This document shows, one piece after another, positions 11,041-23,366 of a DNA stretch of 64,000 nucleotides (within the stretch, counting starts at the first letter, position 1; each line of letters opens with the position of its first letter). The notes under the pieces were generated by a model. It had not been told where the DNA came from. It made no database searches and worked only from the letters and a program-made list of their open reading frames with translations. Where the stretch lies: positions 310,001 to 374,000 of the forward strand of contig JALIZF010001529.1 of NCBI GenBank assembly GCA_029948255.1. The letters run 5' to 3'. The stretch is from Telmatactis stephensoni. Taxonomy: Eukaryota > Cnidaria > Anthozoa > Actiniaria > Isophelliidae. Both the position numbers and the translations under genes were made by a program.

Positions 11041-13741
11041 AATAAAGCCGATTTTTCGAGGATTAAAAATAACATCAAATTAACGAAATAGAGTCGAGTT
11101 TTTACATTACATTACCTTAATTTCTGAACCATCAGTACACTTCGCAGAAGCGGTACCGAATTAATCCAAGTCAGTTCTGAGTTGATGACCATTAAGAGTT
11201 GTATGAAACTTGCATTACTAATGAATGTTGGACTTTTTTTAAGAAGAACAAACAGAGAGGAGCCGTGACCGACGACAGGAACGAAGAATATCTACTAAAA
11301 TCGACGGGGTTTTTTTTCGTGAAACCATAAACCAGAACTTCTTTACTTAGCTTATCCTGTATTATGTTGTTTTTGCACGCCGCTGGCTTTCATTTGATGC
11401 CTCCTTTGGTTTTTCTTTTTTTTTATTTAGTTAATGAAGTGGAAGCAATATCTTAGGAAAATACTCAACAGCGAAAAAAAAAAAGTGCACTTCATTGATA
11501 ATAGCTCAACCATCGCTCAAACTGATGCCTTTATTAAGTACAACGGATACAAACTTATGCTTTATACACTTCAAAACGTATTACCAACCATAATAGACAT
11601 TATTGCATGTTTTTTTCACGATAGGCCGGTTTCTTTTTTTCACGATAGGGTTGAGAAATTGTCAGGAATTTTTGTAATTGAATAGGGAAATTGTAACAAG
11701 TCAGTGAAAAATCAGGGAAGTTTAGGGTGTGAGGGTCAAACCACCCTTTTAGAAGCGTGGCTTGCCTGTGGAATTCCACATAATTGTCGTTGATATCGAT
11801 CGGAACGAAATTTGTAAAGTAAAAAAATGGAATTCATGGTCATTGAATATAATACTCAGGGACGAACTTACCCGCGAAGTTGATACATTTTTACGATGTA
11901 AGCATATTACAAATAAAAATAAAATACAGAACACGACAAAATTTTTGTTAAAACTTTGACTTCCTTTTAATTGCTGAGGTTGCTGCGGTAACTTTATCCT
12001 AATGTTTGCTTCTTTTTTTTTCTTTTCACAACGCTTTGTGCGCCGCCTAGTTGGTCGTAACAAAACCTAGCTGGCGAATTATATATTTTTTTCAAACCAT
12101 GGATATCCATACAACAAAGATTCCATCCTTGTTTGTTCCATTGGGTTTATTTAACTCGCCGTCTCGTTTCTCTCATCATTTTCCTGAAATTCAACCAAAG
12201 GCGGCATTTACTTGAAAGATCAAACCAGCGTTGCAGTGAGTGGCGGGTGTTTTAGAAATTGAATATCCTACTGATGCACACTGCGATGATCGTATAATTG
12301 ACGTTTTAGTGTGATTTAATACGTTGTTTACTTCCATCAAGAAATACAGAGAACATGAACATGTAAAATAGAAAATGTTGGTTTTCAGAGTTGTAACAAA
12401 ACATTAATGAAAAATGTTTGCTGTAGAAGCTTTATTTGCATATCTATTTTCTATTCTCGGTAAGATATAGTCCAGTCCCAGACTCTCTTTCTTGCCGCTC
12501 CAATACTCGCGGAGAAAGAGAGTCCAGTATAACTTGCATGCGCATGTGCAAAATGAGCCAATCAATGGATTAATTAGTATTTTGCGAGCTTGCAATATGC
12601 AAATGTCACAACTGTCCATCCGTAAATGGCCTGTAACTGCTCAAACTTTGGTAAAAGATTATAGTTGGTTTTTCCAAGTGCATAGCTCACTGAATCAACA
12701 AATGGCTTTCCGAAATGAGACTGATATCGTGTATACAAAACACTTTCTTCTTCAGCCCATAGTTAGTAGAGGTCCCCTTCTAATGTGTTTGAACTTTTTT
12801 CAAGGTCTCAAAATTGATCGCAAGAGCGCAGTTTTTGTTGGTTTTCATTCACCCCTCCATCTCAATCATTTCCAATCCGTAACTGTGCCGAAATAACCCC
12901 GCAGATCCTGTCCACGTAGTTGCGCTTTCAAACGTTTACGTCTGCACAAACGCAAATTTCCAAAAGGAGACGTTAGAGCCGACTTTTTTATTCCCATCAT
13001 TCTCAATCCGCAAGTGTGCCAAAAACACATCCGCTGACCTTTTCCACACGGTTATGCTTTCAAACGTTTCCGTCAATAAAAAACGTACGTTTTGAAATTT
13101 TCCTCAAGGAGAAGTCATAGTTGCGTATTTGAATGTTTGCCCATCCAGAATGAGAAAGACTGGAAACGTTACTGTCAGTAGAACACAAAAATCTGAATCC
13201 GTTACGTTTTCTCCGTTGCGTATCCGCGTAGATTAAGTGAGTAAGAACAGAAACTTTATTGTAGTAAAAAAGTAAGCACAAGCGTAAGAGGTAAGGTAAG
13301 TTCCGTTAAGCTAAGGTGACTTGAGCAAAATACCCGACACAATTTTATACAAATCCCAATCCCAACTCCCAATTGTGATTTAGGGCCAAACTGGCTGAAA
13401 CAGAAGGGTCCAACCACACTGAACTTGTGACAATGACCCATGTAATCGTTAAATGAAGTATACTCATGGATAAATCTTGTAGCGTTTGCGAAAGTTTCGT
13501 TAAAATCGACGAAGAACTCGCAGTCATAGTTACGCACGTCAGGTATTCCGTTCAAGCCACCTTAAACTCAGACAAAAAGATCTCGCTAATAAGCTTGCGT
13601 CTGTGCTTGGGCCTATTTAGCAATAAAAAATAACATGTCCAATGGATTGACAACATCTGAGGATTCTCTTATCTTCAACATGGTCCATGTTTCCTATCTG
13701 TTATATATTTATATTATGTACATATGTATAATGAGTTAGCG
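11041..13741. other. interval downstream of LRWD1, no gene seen
   Basis: No coding exon is recognised. A short inverted repeat (GACTCTCTTTCT..AGAAAGAGAGTC) lies at about 12480-12520. A degenerate direct repeat of about 128 bp centred on GCTTTCAAACGTTT spans roughly 12850-13100. A minus-strand AATAAA (TTTATT, 13255-13260) about 480 bp beyond the LRWD1 stop is a candidate poly(A) signal for that gene. Confidence 0.45.
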
Positions 13742-16700
13742 TCAAGTGCGGTTGTCATGGCAACCAATCCTTCTCCACATGCATACGACATTGGTGTCTG
13801 CAGCAGCGACGATGTACTCCAACGAACTGTTGGCACAGACTTGGTTGAACAGCTTGGTTGATTCATTAGGACACATCAATACCTTGAGATAATAATATCA
13901 TTACTTTAAATCTCTGTTACACGGTTAGGTCATGCACAAGACGGGTCACGGGGCATCACGGCGGTACCTCACGTTCACGTAACGGTCACGATACAGTACC
14001 ATGTTTACAGCATGATACAGCAACGTACGATCAAACCACGACGCATTCACGGTACCTCACGTTCACGTAACGGTCACGATAGGACACGATACAGTACCAT
14101 GTTTACAGCATGATACAGCCACGTACGATCAAACCACGACGCATTCACGGTACCTCACGTTCACGTAACGGTCACGAAAGGACACGATACAGTACCATGT
14201 TTACAGCATGATACAGCCACGTACGATCAAACCACGACGCATTCACGGTACCTCACGTTCACGTAACGGTCACGATAGGACACGATACAGTACCATGTTT
14301 ACAGCATGATACAGCCTCGTACGATCAAACCACGACGCATTCACGGTACCTCACGTTCGTGTAACGGTCAAGGAACAACGCAGTCGCGGTACATCACGTT
14401 CATGGAACGATCGGGGCATGCATACGGTCACGAAACGGCATACCACACGATCAGCGCACGAACTTGACATGATCACGTAACTGCTTGTACCGTTGAATAC
14501 AACGTCATTCTTACCTGCGTGTGCTGACATGGAATGTCGTCCTTGCTATCGATGTCTTCTTTTATTCTATAAATCCACACGCTTCCATTGTCATCGCCGG
14601 CGATAAGGACGCGATGAGCTGAAGAAAAAATGTTTGAAATGTTAGTAGTTGTCTAGGGAGGGGTGAGGGCTTGATGTTGACTGTGGTACTGACGAACCAC
14701 GCCATGTCGTGACCGTGTTAGTGCCGTGATGTCTATAAACCCATTCGAGAAATTCCTCCCGAGACCGCGTGCCGTTTTCTGTCACACGAAAACTGCATTT
14801 GACGCATTTCAAATTGCTGTTCAAAAGAAACGCGTCTAAGGTTACGTACAAACTAGAGTCATTATCGTAGAGCAGATTTCGTATGACTGGGAAAACGGCA
14901 CGGTCACTGCACGGTACGGTTACGGCAGGAATTTCGAATGTTTTTATAGACATTGGCACTGACACGGTCACGGCACGGCGCGGTAAGTTTCCCACTCATA
15001 CGGAAACTGCTCTAATCTGGATAGAACTCTCCCTCTCAAAATGGCAATTGCTTAGAACATGCAATTTCCGTTTGACAGTGAAAACGAAGAAGGAAATATG
15101 CATTTTCAAATTGATCCAAGTTAGTATGGACGTAACAATTTGACCAGTGTGTTGAGCCCCCTTAAATTTGGAGCAAATAAATATAACATCACCGTACTTA
15201 CAAGGAACGTATGAGAATTTTAAAAAAGGAGTTTCTGTTCGTCTCCACGGAAATTTGTAAAGTAGATTAAAGTCGTTCTGAAAAAAGAAAAGGCAAAAAG
15301 GGAATTCAACATGAGGAAAGTAAGACGATTGATGAAAGTGATCATTGTTGATGTTCAAAATAGCCAGATTAAGTATATTAGAAAGTTAATGTGTTATTTC
15401 TCAAGATGAAAGGGAGATGAGACATCAAATAAATGATCCAGGGGAAATGGGTTTGGATTATAGACGGCAGCAATCGGATTTAATTGCCTAGTTAGTCAAA
15501 TAAATGTCTGAAAAATGTCAAATAGCTGAAAAATATCATCAACAATCATAAAAAAACAAGGAAAATGAGCTTTTAAAGGGAATAGAAGATAACGCACATT
15601 AATGACCGAAAAGAACATCAGAAGATAATTTAAAAGAACTTAGTTTTATATATATAATAACCTGAAATAACCTGAATGGCTAGTATTTGCTATGTAGTAG
15701 AGACGAGACGAGACGAGACAAGACAAAACGTGAGGAGAAACCTGAATGGCTAGTATTTGCTATGTAGTAGAGACGAGACGAGACGAGACAAGACAAAACG
15801 TGAGGAGAGGAGTGTTAAGCCTGGTTTTCACTAGCAACGCAAGCACAAGCGCAAGCAACACACGCAGACTCAGTACTGCATTTATCACCGAGGTGTGAGA
15901 AAAGACAAGCACCGCTAATGAGCAGTACCCTACTGAGTCTGCGTATGTTGCTTGCGCTTGTGCTTGCGTCGCTAGTGAAAACCAGGCTATACTGCAAAAA
16001 GGTCTAATACAAAACAGTCAAGACATTATAATACAAGTATTATAATGTGAGACAACAGGGGACATCCAAGAATTTATATCGTTTATGTACAGCTGAATAT
16101 GCAAACCCCCAAAAATTGGTAGGACATATATATAGCACAAAATATATATTGTTGGAGGAGATTAAGAAGTTTTTTAAATCTTTTATTTCAAATTTCCATC
16201 TATAAATTAATGAAGGAGATAGAGAAGTTGCTGGGACTGATGGTTTAGTGTCTGCTAACAAGAGATATCAGTTTATAAAAGGTGACTGAGGTTGGACTGT
16301 TGTAACAAAAACTATGCTATGGTCTGGGGGCGGGGGAGTATTCAAACAAGTTTTATATGTGGAGGCTCTTCCAGAGGTGGAATCCTTTATTTTGAGAGAA
16401 AAGGCACTCCCTTTTAAATACCTCCTGCATAAAAAGTACCCCTTTGGGTGGAGCCCATGTGGTGGATCAGGGAGTACCCCAAGATGTTATTATGGGTCCT
16501 ACCTTCATCATATCTGATTCAGAGTGCCAAACACAGATTGTACCATCTTCTACTCTTTTGGTGGCTGAATTTGAATTCATTCATTAAATTATGAGAGATC
16601 ACATATATTTGGGCATTCTTGTAATGATGTATTTCACTCACCAATTAGTTTATCAGACAAACATTGTACACAATCTAAAGGTAAAGTCTTTTTGCCAGGA

Positions 16701-19700
16701 AAACTGAGTTTACCAAATGGTGTCCTGAAAACATGATAAATAATAGTATGATAACTTTGAATAGACATTTTTTCAACAACAAGACCAGCTCCAGTTTTGA
16801 GTGATTCACTGCTGACCATAAATTCTGATCATTCCAAGCGTATTTTGATGACGTCACGATCATCGTTCACTCTACATGGATATCTATGTGTCTACCAAAA
16901 TTTCAAGATTGCAAGCCGACAAATGGCCTAGGCCACCTTGATCGTACATAACACAGGAAATTGTCACAAATAGTATTGCTGCTCGCTTTGCTCGGAGCAA
17001 TTTAAGTATAATGCTATTATACTACTATTACTATGGTGATGACCTACTGTAAATGATGATAGTGATGATGATGACGATCATCATCATCATCACCAACCTT
17101 AATACAGTCCACCACAAAGCTTATATTGTTGGTAATGAACTCAGGTACCATATATTATATTATAGTCACAACAAGAAACTAGCTTTTGTATCTAGAGTTC
17201 TTTGAGACAACCCTCCAGTACAATATTGCTCATCTGTGAGTAGCCTGAATGCCAATAAATGGTTATGGCAGGAATTTAAAGTGTGGTTTTTTAACAACAT
17301 GGCACTGAGATGGTTACGGCACAGAGCAGGTGCAGTCCATTTCACACTCATACCAAAACTGGTCAATTACAAAGTCACCCTATTGAATATATAAAATACA
17401 GACAAAGTCTAAATTGGTCTACCTTGGCTTTTCATTATTTTTATCCATCTCATCAATTTTCCACAAGAAACATCCATCATCACAAGCTCCAACTAGAGTT
17501 TTTCCATGTGGAGGGATAGCGAATGATCGTACAACAGTCCTTGACTTTAATGAAAGAAGTTGCCTGAAGAAGTTAAAAAGTTTATATTATTCAGAATATA
17601 TCACTAATAAAATGTGAAATTTTTCACTCAAATAAATTCCATTGGTCAATATTTTAATGTTTATCAAAGTGTTCAAACAAGTGAGATCAAATTTTGAAGT
17701 CTCTCCCTAATACTTTTGACCAGAATTCACTTTTCTACTGACTGACCCTATATTCCATAACTAGACTCTTACAGGTTTCCTCTGCAACTTTTACAAATCA
17801 CATACAAATAATTAACTCACTTTGATTTCTCTGTGTCACCTCTTTGAAATGCAACATCCCAAACAGTGACCATATCACTAGCAGCACAAAACAGCCATGA
17901 CGAATGCACAGGATGAAAGAGCAAACATTCCAAAACACCCTTCATACCAGTTATCTCTTCACAACAAACTAGCTGGTTTGGTTCTATTATTTTTATATCT
18001 TTCTGCTGTCCTCCAGCAGCCAGCAAGTTGGTTTTCTTGGTGTTACCATTGACATCCATTGTTACTGTTGTCCAGGCAATACAATAAAATATCTCTCCTG
18101 GTTGTTTATACTTCTTCATGACTTGGCCTGAGCTGCAGTCGATAAAACACACTGAATCTCCTCCACAAGTAGCACAGATTGTGGTTGTCTCACCTTAAAA
18201 ATAAAACAATTAGTGATGCTCAGTAAACAGCGTAAGTTACTAAACTAAATCAGCCTACCAGTTATTCTGAGTAACTTAATTTAACCTGTAAATTAATGGC
18301 TTTTATTATCTTTGTAATTATTTTTCAAATGGAGCCAATTCTGTATGAATGGGAAAACTGCATGGTCACGAACAGACTTGCAGTTATGGCACGAATTTTG
18401 AATGTTTTTTATACATGTCGACATTACAGCACCAACAAGGTCATGGTACATCATGGTAGGTTTCCCACTCATATGAAAACTAACTACTCTATGTGTTATG
18501 GTAAATAAGGTTGATGTTCAAGATACAGGTACCAGGGATCAGTTGTCAAAAGTAGGTTATCACTGAACCCAAGGTTAAAATCAATGGATTTCTATATATA
18601 GACTAAAACAAATAGCACTAACTTGCTGTCAAACAGCTGATTCCAGTACTTCGTGAAATCAGTGACTACTGGTGCATGTGGAGAGCACTGATTTCAATAA
18701 TGACATTTCAGTAATCAAGTATGTACCTGGTTTGTCTAGACTGGGTTCAAACTCACATCCCCACACTTGTGTTTTACGATCATCAGGATTATTGTTAAGT
18801 GAATGGGTTTGTAACAAGTGTGAAACTACAAATCTTGCATTGGCCACACTTGGTTTTTCCTCCTACAATAGGATATTAATAATATTCATTATCCAATGAT
18901 AAGTTCTATTTATACAGATCATGTATCACAGGAGAGAGAATTAATAAAAATCCCCAATAATCTCCTTAGACCTGACTTACGGTTTTAATAAGTGGATGCT
19001 CTTTAATGGTTGTAAAAGTTGTTGGCTCAGAATCACATTTTATATTACTATGTTTTGTTGAGTCCTTGATTCCCTCAATTTCACCATTTACTAAAAACAC
19101 AACAAAAATAAATTAGCTAGTTTGCTTTGGATTCATGAAGCAGAGGAACATCAATACAAACCTTCAACTTTTCTCTTTTTTGTCTCAGGCTCACTACACT
19201 CAAACTTCATCCACATCTTCTGAATGTGTTCTTTGCCCAGAATTGAGAGCTGAAGAAAAAATAAAAAATAGTTATATTTACAAAAATCTGACTAAAAAAT
19301 AAAAAAAACAAAAATTCCACAGGAAGCCCAAAGAGATGCTACCTTACTTACCCTGAATTCCCTATAATCTTTAAGCATTGCTGGACCACAAGTTATCTCA
19401 TTCTAAACAAGAAATATTTTTAATAAACATGTGAGTACAACATCATAAAGACAGTCTCAGGCCATCATTCCACATGCTATTCCACACTGATGTACCTAAT
19501 TGCTGAACGTTTGGCAGGATATTGGCATATGATAATTCAAGCATATTCATAACTTTGACAGGCTCTTAGGGGAGGGGAAGGGAGAAAGGAGTGGGAGGGG
19601 AGAGTGAAAGGGAAGAGGCTCTCCCAATTTCCCTCTTCCCTCCCAATTTCCCTCTTCCCTCCCCCCTCCCCTCTCCCTCCCCTGAGAGCCTGTTGATAGG

Positions 19701-22700
19701 GTCTGCTGCAACCCAAGTGTGCTTCAACAACATTATGTGGCCTATCTGAATAACCTACCACTAATGTCATTCCACAGTCAAATGCCATAGTACTAGGTAT
19801 GGTTCATAGTGAAGTGGTGTATGGAAGTAGCCTTAGCTCGAATACTTTATTGTTTACCAGTACACAGGAAAATTTGAGCAGGCGTTTCATTATCTTTTTG
19901 AATAAGCATCTGAGTGATTGAAGTAGGCCTCTGTGTCCCAAATGGGGCCGCAATCATATTTATTAAGTAAGACACAAAATAACCGGCGGTAAGAGGTAAA
20001 ATAGGCGGCGCTATACCGCCAGTAGCTGCCTATTATTGAAACCCCTGGCAACTTTCTTAAAACTTTTCTACATTAAGACTGCAGGCAAAAAGAGTTGCAC
20101 TGTGTGTTACATCCCTGCAACATTTGAACATTTGTGCATTTAGGATTGAGTTCTACTTCTGCAAATGCAACAGTGCAGGTGTAGACACATGGCACAACTA
20201 TGTTTTCCACAACATTGCAGAAAAAGTTACATCATGTATAATGGGCTTTTGCAACAATTTTAATCAAAAACGTTTTTAGAGTTATTACAAGTCTACCTTT
20301 AATTTTTCCAAAAACTCTGTTTCAAGTTTTTCAGTATCTGTGTCACAGCTAAAAACATCTTCAAAGCTTCTTCTCCAGACTTCTGCTATCTGGTTGAGGA
20401 GAAAAATCTTTCAGTGTTAAACATGTAGTGTAGAGCTAGTACTTTGTTTGTGCAGCCTATCAATCACTGGCCATCAATCATAGCATATTATGGGAAGGCA
20501 TGTAGACCATACCAGCCCTCAGGGGTGGATCCAGGGGGTATCCATAGGTGCACCGGACACTCCCCTAGCGCCGTGCAAGATGACGTCATCAGATTCTATT
20601 GTTAGGAGGCCACCATCTTGGATGTGACATCATCTCTCAAGAGGCCTATTTGGAATACCCCCCTTTGCAAAATCCTGGATCTGCCCCTGCCCACCCTAGT
20701 CTTTTGATCATCTTTGCAAGTGTCTCATCTAGACATGACCACGAGGTTGATACCGACTCTTAATGACTCTAGTACATATACAAACTTACCTTACATAATA
20801 ATGTGCTGTCCAGTCTTGATGCAGCATCTCTCATCATTGATACATCCTAGTTTAATAAGTTAATGGATGCCATGTTTATCAATATGCCAAGTAGAAAAGA
20901 CAAAATATTGGGTGATGTATACAGCAGAGTGCATTTGAGTGGTTAATGAAAACATTTTGCATGTTTGTTTTGACAGTTTGAACGTGCTGTTGTTATACTA
21001 AATGTCAAGGGTTGTTAGAAGTTCTCACAGAACATTACAAATCTTCAAACTGTTCAAATTGTCGCAAGTCAAAATCAAAGTATCTCACGATTATTATATT
21101 CAAGCATTTTGAACATTTTTTTCACTATAATATCCCATTTATTGTGACAAACTTTGCTTAGATGCTTATCAAGACAAAAGTGATTTATTGTTTTTAGTGG
21201 CGTTAAAAATATCCTTTGCTTTGACCTAGAGTGATAACTCAACATGACGACTTTCCATCTTGGTGTATAAAGTTGAGGCAATTTTTAAAGGCAGATTTTA
21301 AGGTGTTAAAAGGTTGACTTGTACACCAGCAAATACAGTATATGGTTGAGCCTCCATAAGGGGCACTCTCAGGAAAAGAGAAAGTGTCCCTTTAATGTAG
21401 GTGTCTCCTTAGTAGAGGTTAAAGAAATGTGGAAATAACCCTTTGGGACTCTCAAACTCTAAATAAAGGTGTCCTATAGTAAAGGGTTCCAATGTATTAT
21501 TACAACAGTAGATACATACCAAATGATTATAGGCTAAATATATATACCTTATTATCCAGCATCTGTAGAGTGGGGCAAATGTAGACCAACTTGTACTTTT
21601 CCGAAACCTATATATAAAATGTCATAATATTCACAATGAAGCAAGTAACTTAACAAGCACATGTACAGTGTACATCGTAAATATTATATTTAATTACTAA
21701 TATTATTACCTCAATTGATGAATTATTTGATATGTTTACATCCTTCAAATTTGGAAAGGCAGAAAAACCATCCAATGATGTCAGCTGATTGTTACTCAGG
21801 TCAACCTTTGATAATGATTTCAGGCAAACACCATCAGTTTCAAGCTTCTTTAAACTGTTACCAGATAAATCAAGTTCTTCCAGACTGGTCAACTGAGCCA
21901 GTATTTCAGCACTAAAACATGACAGTCCTTTATTACTGAGGCTATAAAAAGAAAAGACATATCCTTGAAGCATCATCTAGGCATGTCTGGCATGCTGTCA
22001 ACCCCTTCATGAATAATTCATGAAGGGGGTGACAGCATGCCAGACATGCCTAGATGATGCTTCAAGGATTATTTTTCTAACACACTTTTTCTAACTTTTC
22101 TGGAGTATGAATAGTGGCATTAAAGGGAGCATACATCAATCTCGATTTACTCTCAATGAGAGGATGGAGAAAAAGATTGTAATATTACAGTATACAGTGC
22201 TTTTGTAACTAGGAAAGCATGGTCTACTTGTGGTATTCCAAAACAAAATACAGGTGTCTTTCTGGAAAAAAAATCAGAACTTTAGTTGTACACTTTTGAG
22301 CACTTTATCAGTGAGATTTTGCACTTTTAAGACACTTTCTATTAGTGCAAGTACAAAGTTCAAGTCAACATAAACTTTCTTGATTGTAAATTTAATGCTA
22401 GGCTGGAAACATGAAAACCCTGTCATCAAAGAGAGCCAGCTGCTATGGTCACGAAGGATCAGTCACGCAGACACCAAAGTTTCTTCTAGTTACTTTGAAT
22501 AAATATAAAAACCAAGGGTTCCATAAATCCTGCCAGGTTTACATTAGTTTCAATAGTAAAATAAATGCATTAAAAAACTAGTAAAACTGATAAAATGCAT
22601 GACAAAATAAGTTCCAAGTATCAGAAATATGATATCTCGCATACCGACAGTTGGCACTTCAAAATGACACCATATAACACAACACGACGATAAACTAAAG

Positions 22701-22904
22701 CTTTCCCTTAACAAATGCGATTTCTCATGCTACAATTTCCACATCATGCAGAAGAAATCAAGGCACATTGTTTTTTTCGAAATCAGAGTGATGATTCCAC
22801 ACAAATACAACAAACTTTTACCTCAATCGTCGGATTTCACTCAAGTTCTCGCAGTCGCAAAGTTCTTTGATTTTAGCTGCTGTAATCTTAGAAGACTCCT
22901 CCAT
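13742..22904 (-). CDS. LRWD1: LRWD1/ORCA, leucine-rich repeat and WD repeat protein, 16 exons
   Basis: Exons (high to low): 22904-22822, 21941-21710, 21607-21548, 20846-20790, 20389-20297, 19402-19352, 19249-19162, 19090-18981, 18862-18727, 18193-17821, 17563-17423, 16724-16642, 16564-16503, 15277-15202, 14618-14515, 13882-13742. All junctions are GT-AG with phases that fit, giving 1,890 nt (629 aa plus TGA), close to the roughly 647 aa of human LRWD1. Residues about 20-125 are leucine-rich repeats (LEELDLSGNSL, LSKVDLSNNQL, NLKDVNISNN). A nuclear-localisation-like KKRKVE lies near residue 217. WD-type strands fill the C-terminal half (VWGCEFEP, MVTVWDVA, CFLWKID, DGTICVWHSESD, DDNGSVWIYRI, VVCMWRR). 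The family binds the origin recognition complex and repressive histone marks in heterochromatin. It is divergent with ALKBH4; several introns carry transposons and a minisatellite. Confidence 0.93.
13963..14375. repeat. 98-bp minisatellite in the last LRWD1 intron
   Basis: GGTACCTCACGTTCACG starts at 13963, 14051, 14149, 14247 and 14345, so the period is 98 bp after a first unit of 88 bp. The units are nearly identical, which points to recent tandem amplification. The CGTAACGGTCACG and ACGGTACC words resemble the interiors of the GTATGAGTG MITE family nearby. Confidence 0.9.
14869..15013. mobile_element. MITE-like element, GTATGAGTG family, copy 2
   Basis: The ends AGAGCAGATTTCGTATGACT and CACTCATACGGAAACTGCTCT are inverted relatives of each other and of the 308-498 element. 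The interior GGCACGGTCAC / GGTCACGGCACGG words match too. It sits inside an LRWD1 intron. A further fragment of the family precedes it at about 14690-14790. Confidence 0.7.
15669..15808. repeat. tandem duplication, 2 x 70 bp
   Basis: A 70-bp unit starting ACCTGAATGGCTAGTATTTG and containing a GAGACGAGACGAGAC run occurs twice in tandem with no visible difference between copies, so the duplication is recent. Intronic in LRWD1. Confidence 0.9.
15819..15987. mobile_element. MITE with GCCTGGTTTTCACTAGC ends
   Basis: GCCTGGTTTTCACTAGCAAC at the left and GTCGCTAGTGAAAACCAGGC at the right are inverted repeats, with further pairing through CGCAAGCACAAGCGCAAGCA. The 169-bp body is non-coding. A diverged relative appears around 33545-33640 in RPL23A intron 1. 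Intronic in LRWD1. Confidence 0.75.
18331..18490. mobile_element. MITE-like element, GTATGAGTG family, copy 3
   Basis: A diverged copy: GAGCCAATTCTGTATGAATG at the left, CACTCATATGAAAAC at the right, with internal GGTCATGGTACATCATGG and TTTTATACATG words aligning to 14869-15013. Intronic in LRWD1. A shorter related piece lies near 17299-17363. Confidence 0.6.
19558..19693. mobile_element. purine-rich inverted repeat element
   Basis: GACAGGCTCTTAGGGGAGGG at the left pairs with CCCTCCCCTGAGAGCCTGTT at the right. The arms are almost pure polypurine/polypyrimidine (GGGAGAAAGG and CCCAATTTCCCTCTT repeats). It is probably a MITE and is able to form a hairpin in LRWD1 pre-mRNA. Confidence 0.55.
20520..20689. 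mobile_element. hAT-like MITE, copy 2
   Basis: CAGGGGTGGATCCAGG at the left and CCTGGATCTGCCCCTG at the right match the ends of the 4718-4957 element. The flanking 8-mers CCAGCCCT and CCCACCCT are similar but not identical, a possible eroded target duplication. Intronic in LRWD1. Confidence 0.55.
21961..22069. repeat. near-perfect 109-bp palindrome in LRWD1 intron 1
   Basis: Two arms of about 54 bases beginning ATCCTTGAAGCATCATCTAG are reverse complements with a single mismatch and almost no loop (centre GAATAATTC). It begins 20 bp upstream, in transcription sense, of LRWD1 exon 2, so it overlaps the branch-point/acceptor neighbourhood and would fold into long dsRNA in the pre-mRNA. Confidence 0.85.
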
Positions 22905-23366
22905 GACAACTCTCAAAGTCGCATCTCAGGATCGTTTATGTCCTCTGCTTCATAAAAAATGAAATAATCGGCAAATCACACAAAACTTTGCAATAATACA
23001 CTGCAACTTTGAAAGATAAACAGATAGAGAACACAGACACACGTGCGATGTGTTCCAAAGTTTGACATGCGCGTTTGTGTAAATATATTGAAAACTGTGA
23101 TTGGTCAATCGCCGGAAAAGTAATCCAATCAAATCAGGTGTTAGAAAAGTTTACCACAGGAAGCCCAAGCTCAATGGACAAAAGTTGAAAATATTTGAAC
23201 TGAATTAGTAGTTGTTTTTCGATATTGAACAAGGTATTAAACTATGAACTTTTCCTTTTGTGTGATTTTAGCCGTATTAAATGACTTTTATTTTCTCAGA
23301 TTTTTTGGAGATTTTTGAAAAGTTAAAACACAGGAAGCCCAAGTAACGTAATTTACGATTTTCAAT
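22905..23366. promoter_or_regulatory. shared bidirectional promoter LRWD1 / ALKBH4
   Basis: Only 462 bp separate the two divergent start codons. No TATA box is obvious. CCAAT-type words (GTGATTGGTCAATCG near 23098, GTAATCCAATCAAATC near 23121) and CGCCGGAA near 23110 sit mid-interval. Two copies of CACAGGAAGCCCAAG (23155-23169 and 23329-23343) contain an ETS-like AGGAAG core. The same motif is also repeated elsewhere in the window, so it may be transposon-derived. Regulatory function is inferred from position and known ETS/NF-Y preference of bidirectional promoters. Confidence 0.6.

Noticed and set aside
12492..12896. 134-codon plus-strand frame
   Set aside because: It starts at a short inverted repeat and runs into degenerate direct repeats; no family resemblance.
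13963..14375. Regularly spaced repeat that could suggest a CRISPR array
   Set aside because: Units are contiguous 98-bp copies without unique spacers, inside an intron of an animal gene.
19537..19788. Minus-strand frame rich in Gly, Glu and Arg
   Set aside because: Translation of the polypurine arms of an inverted element within an LRWD1 intron.
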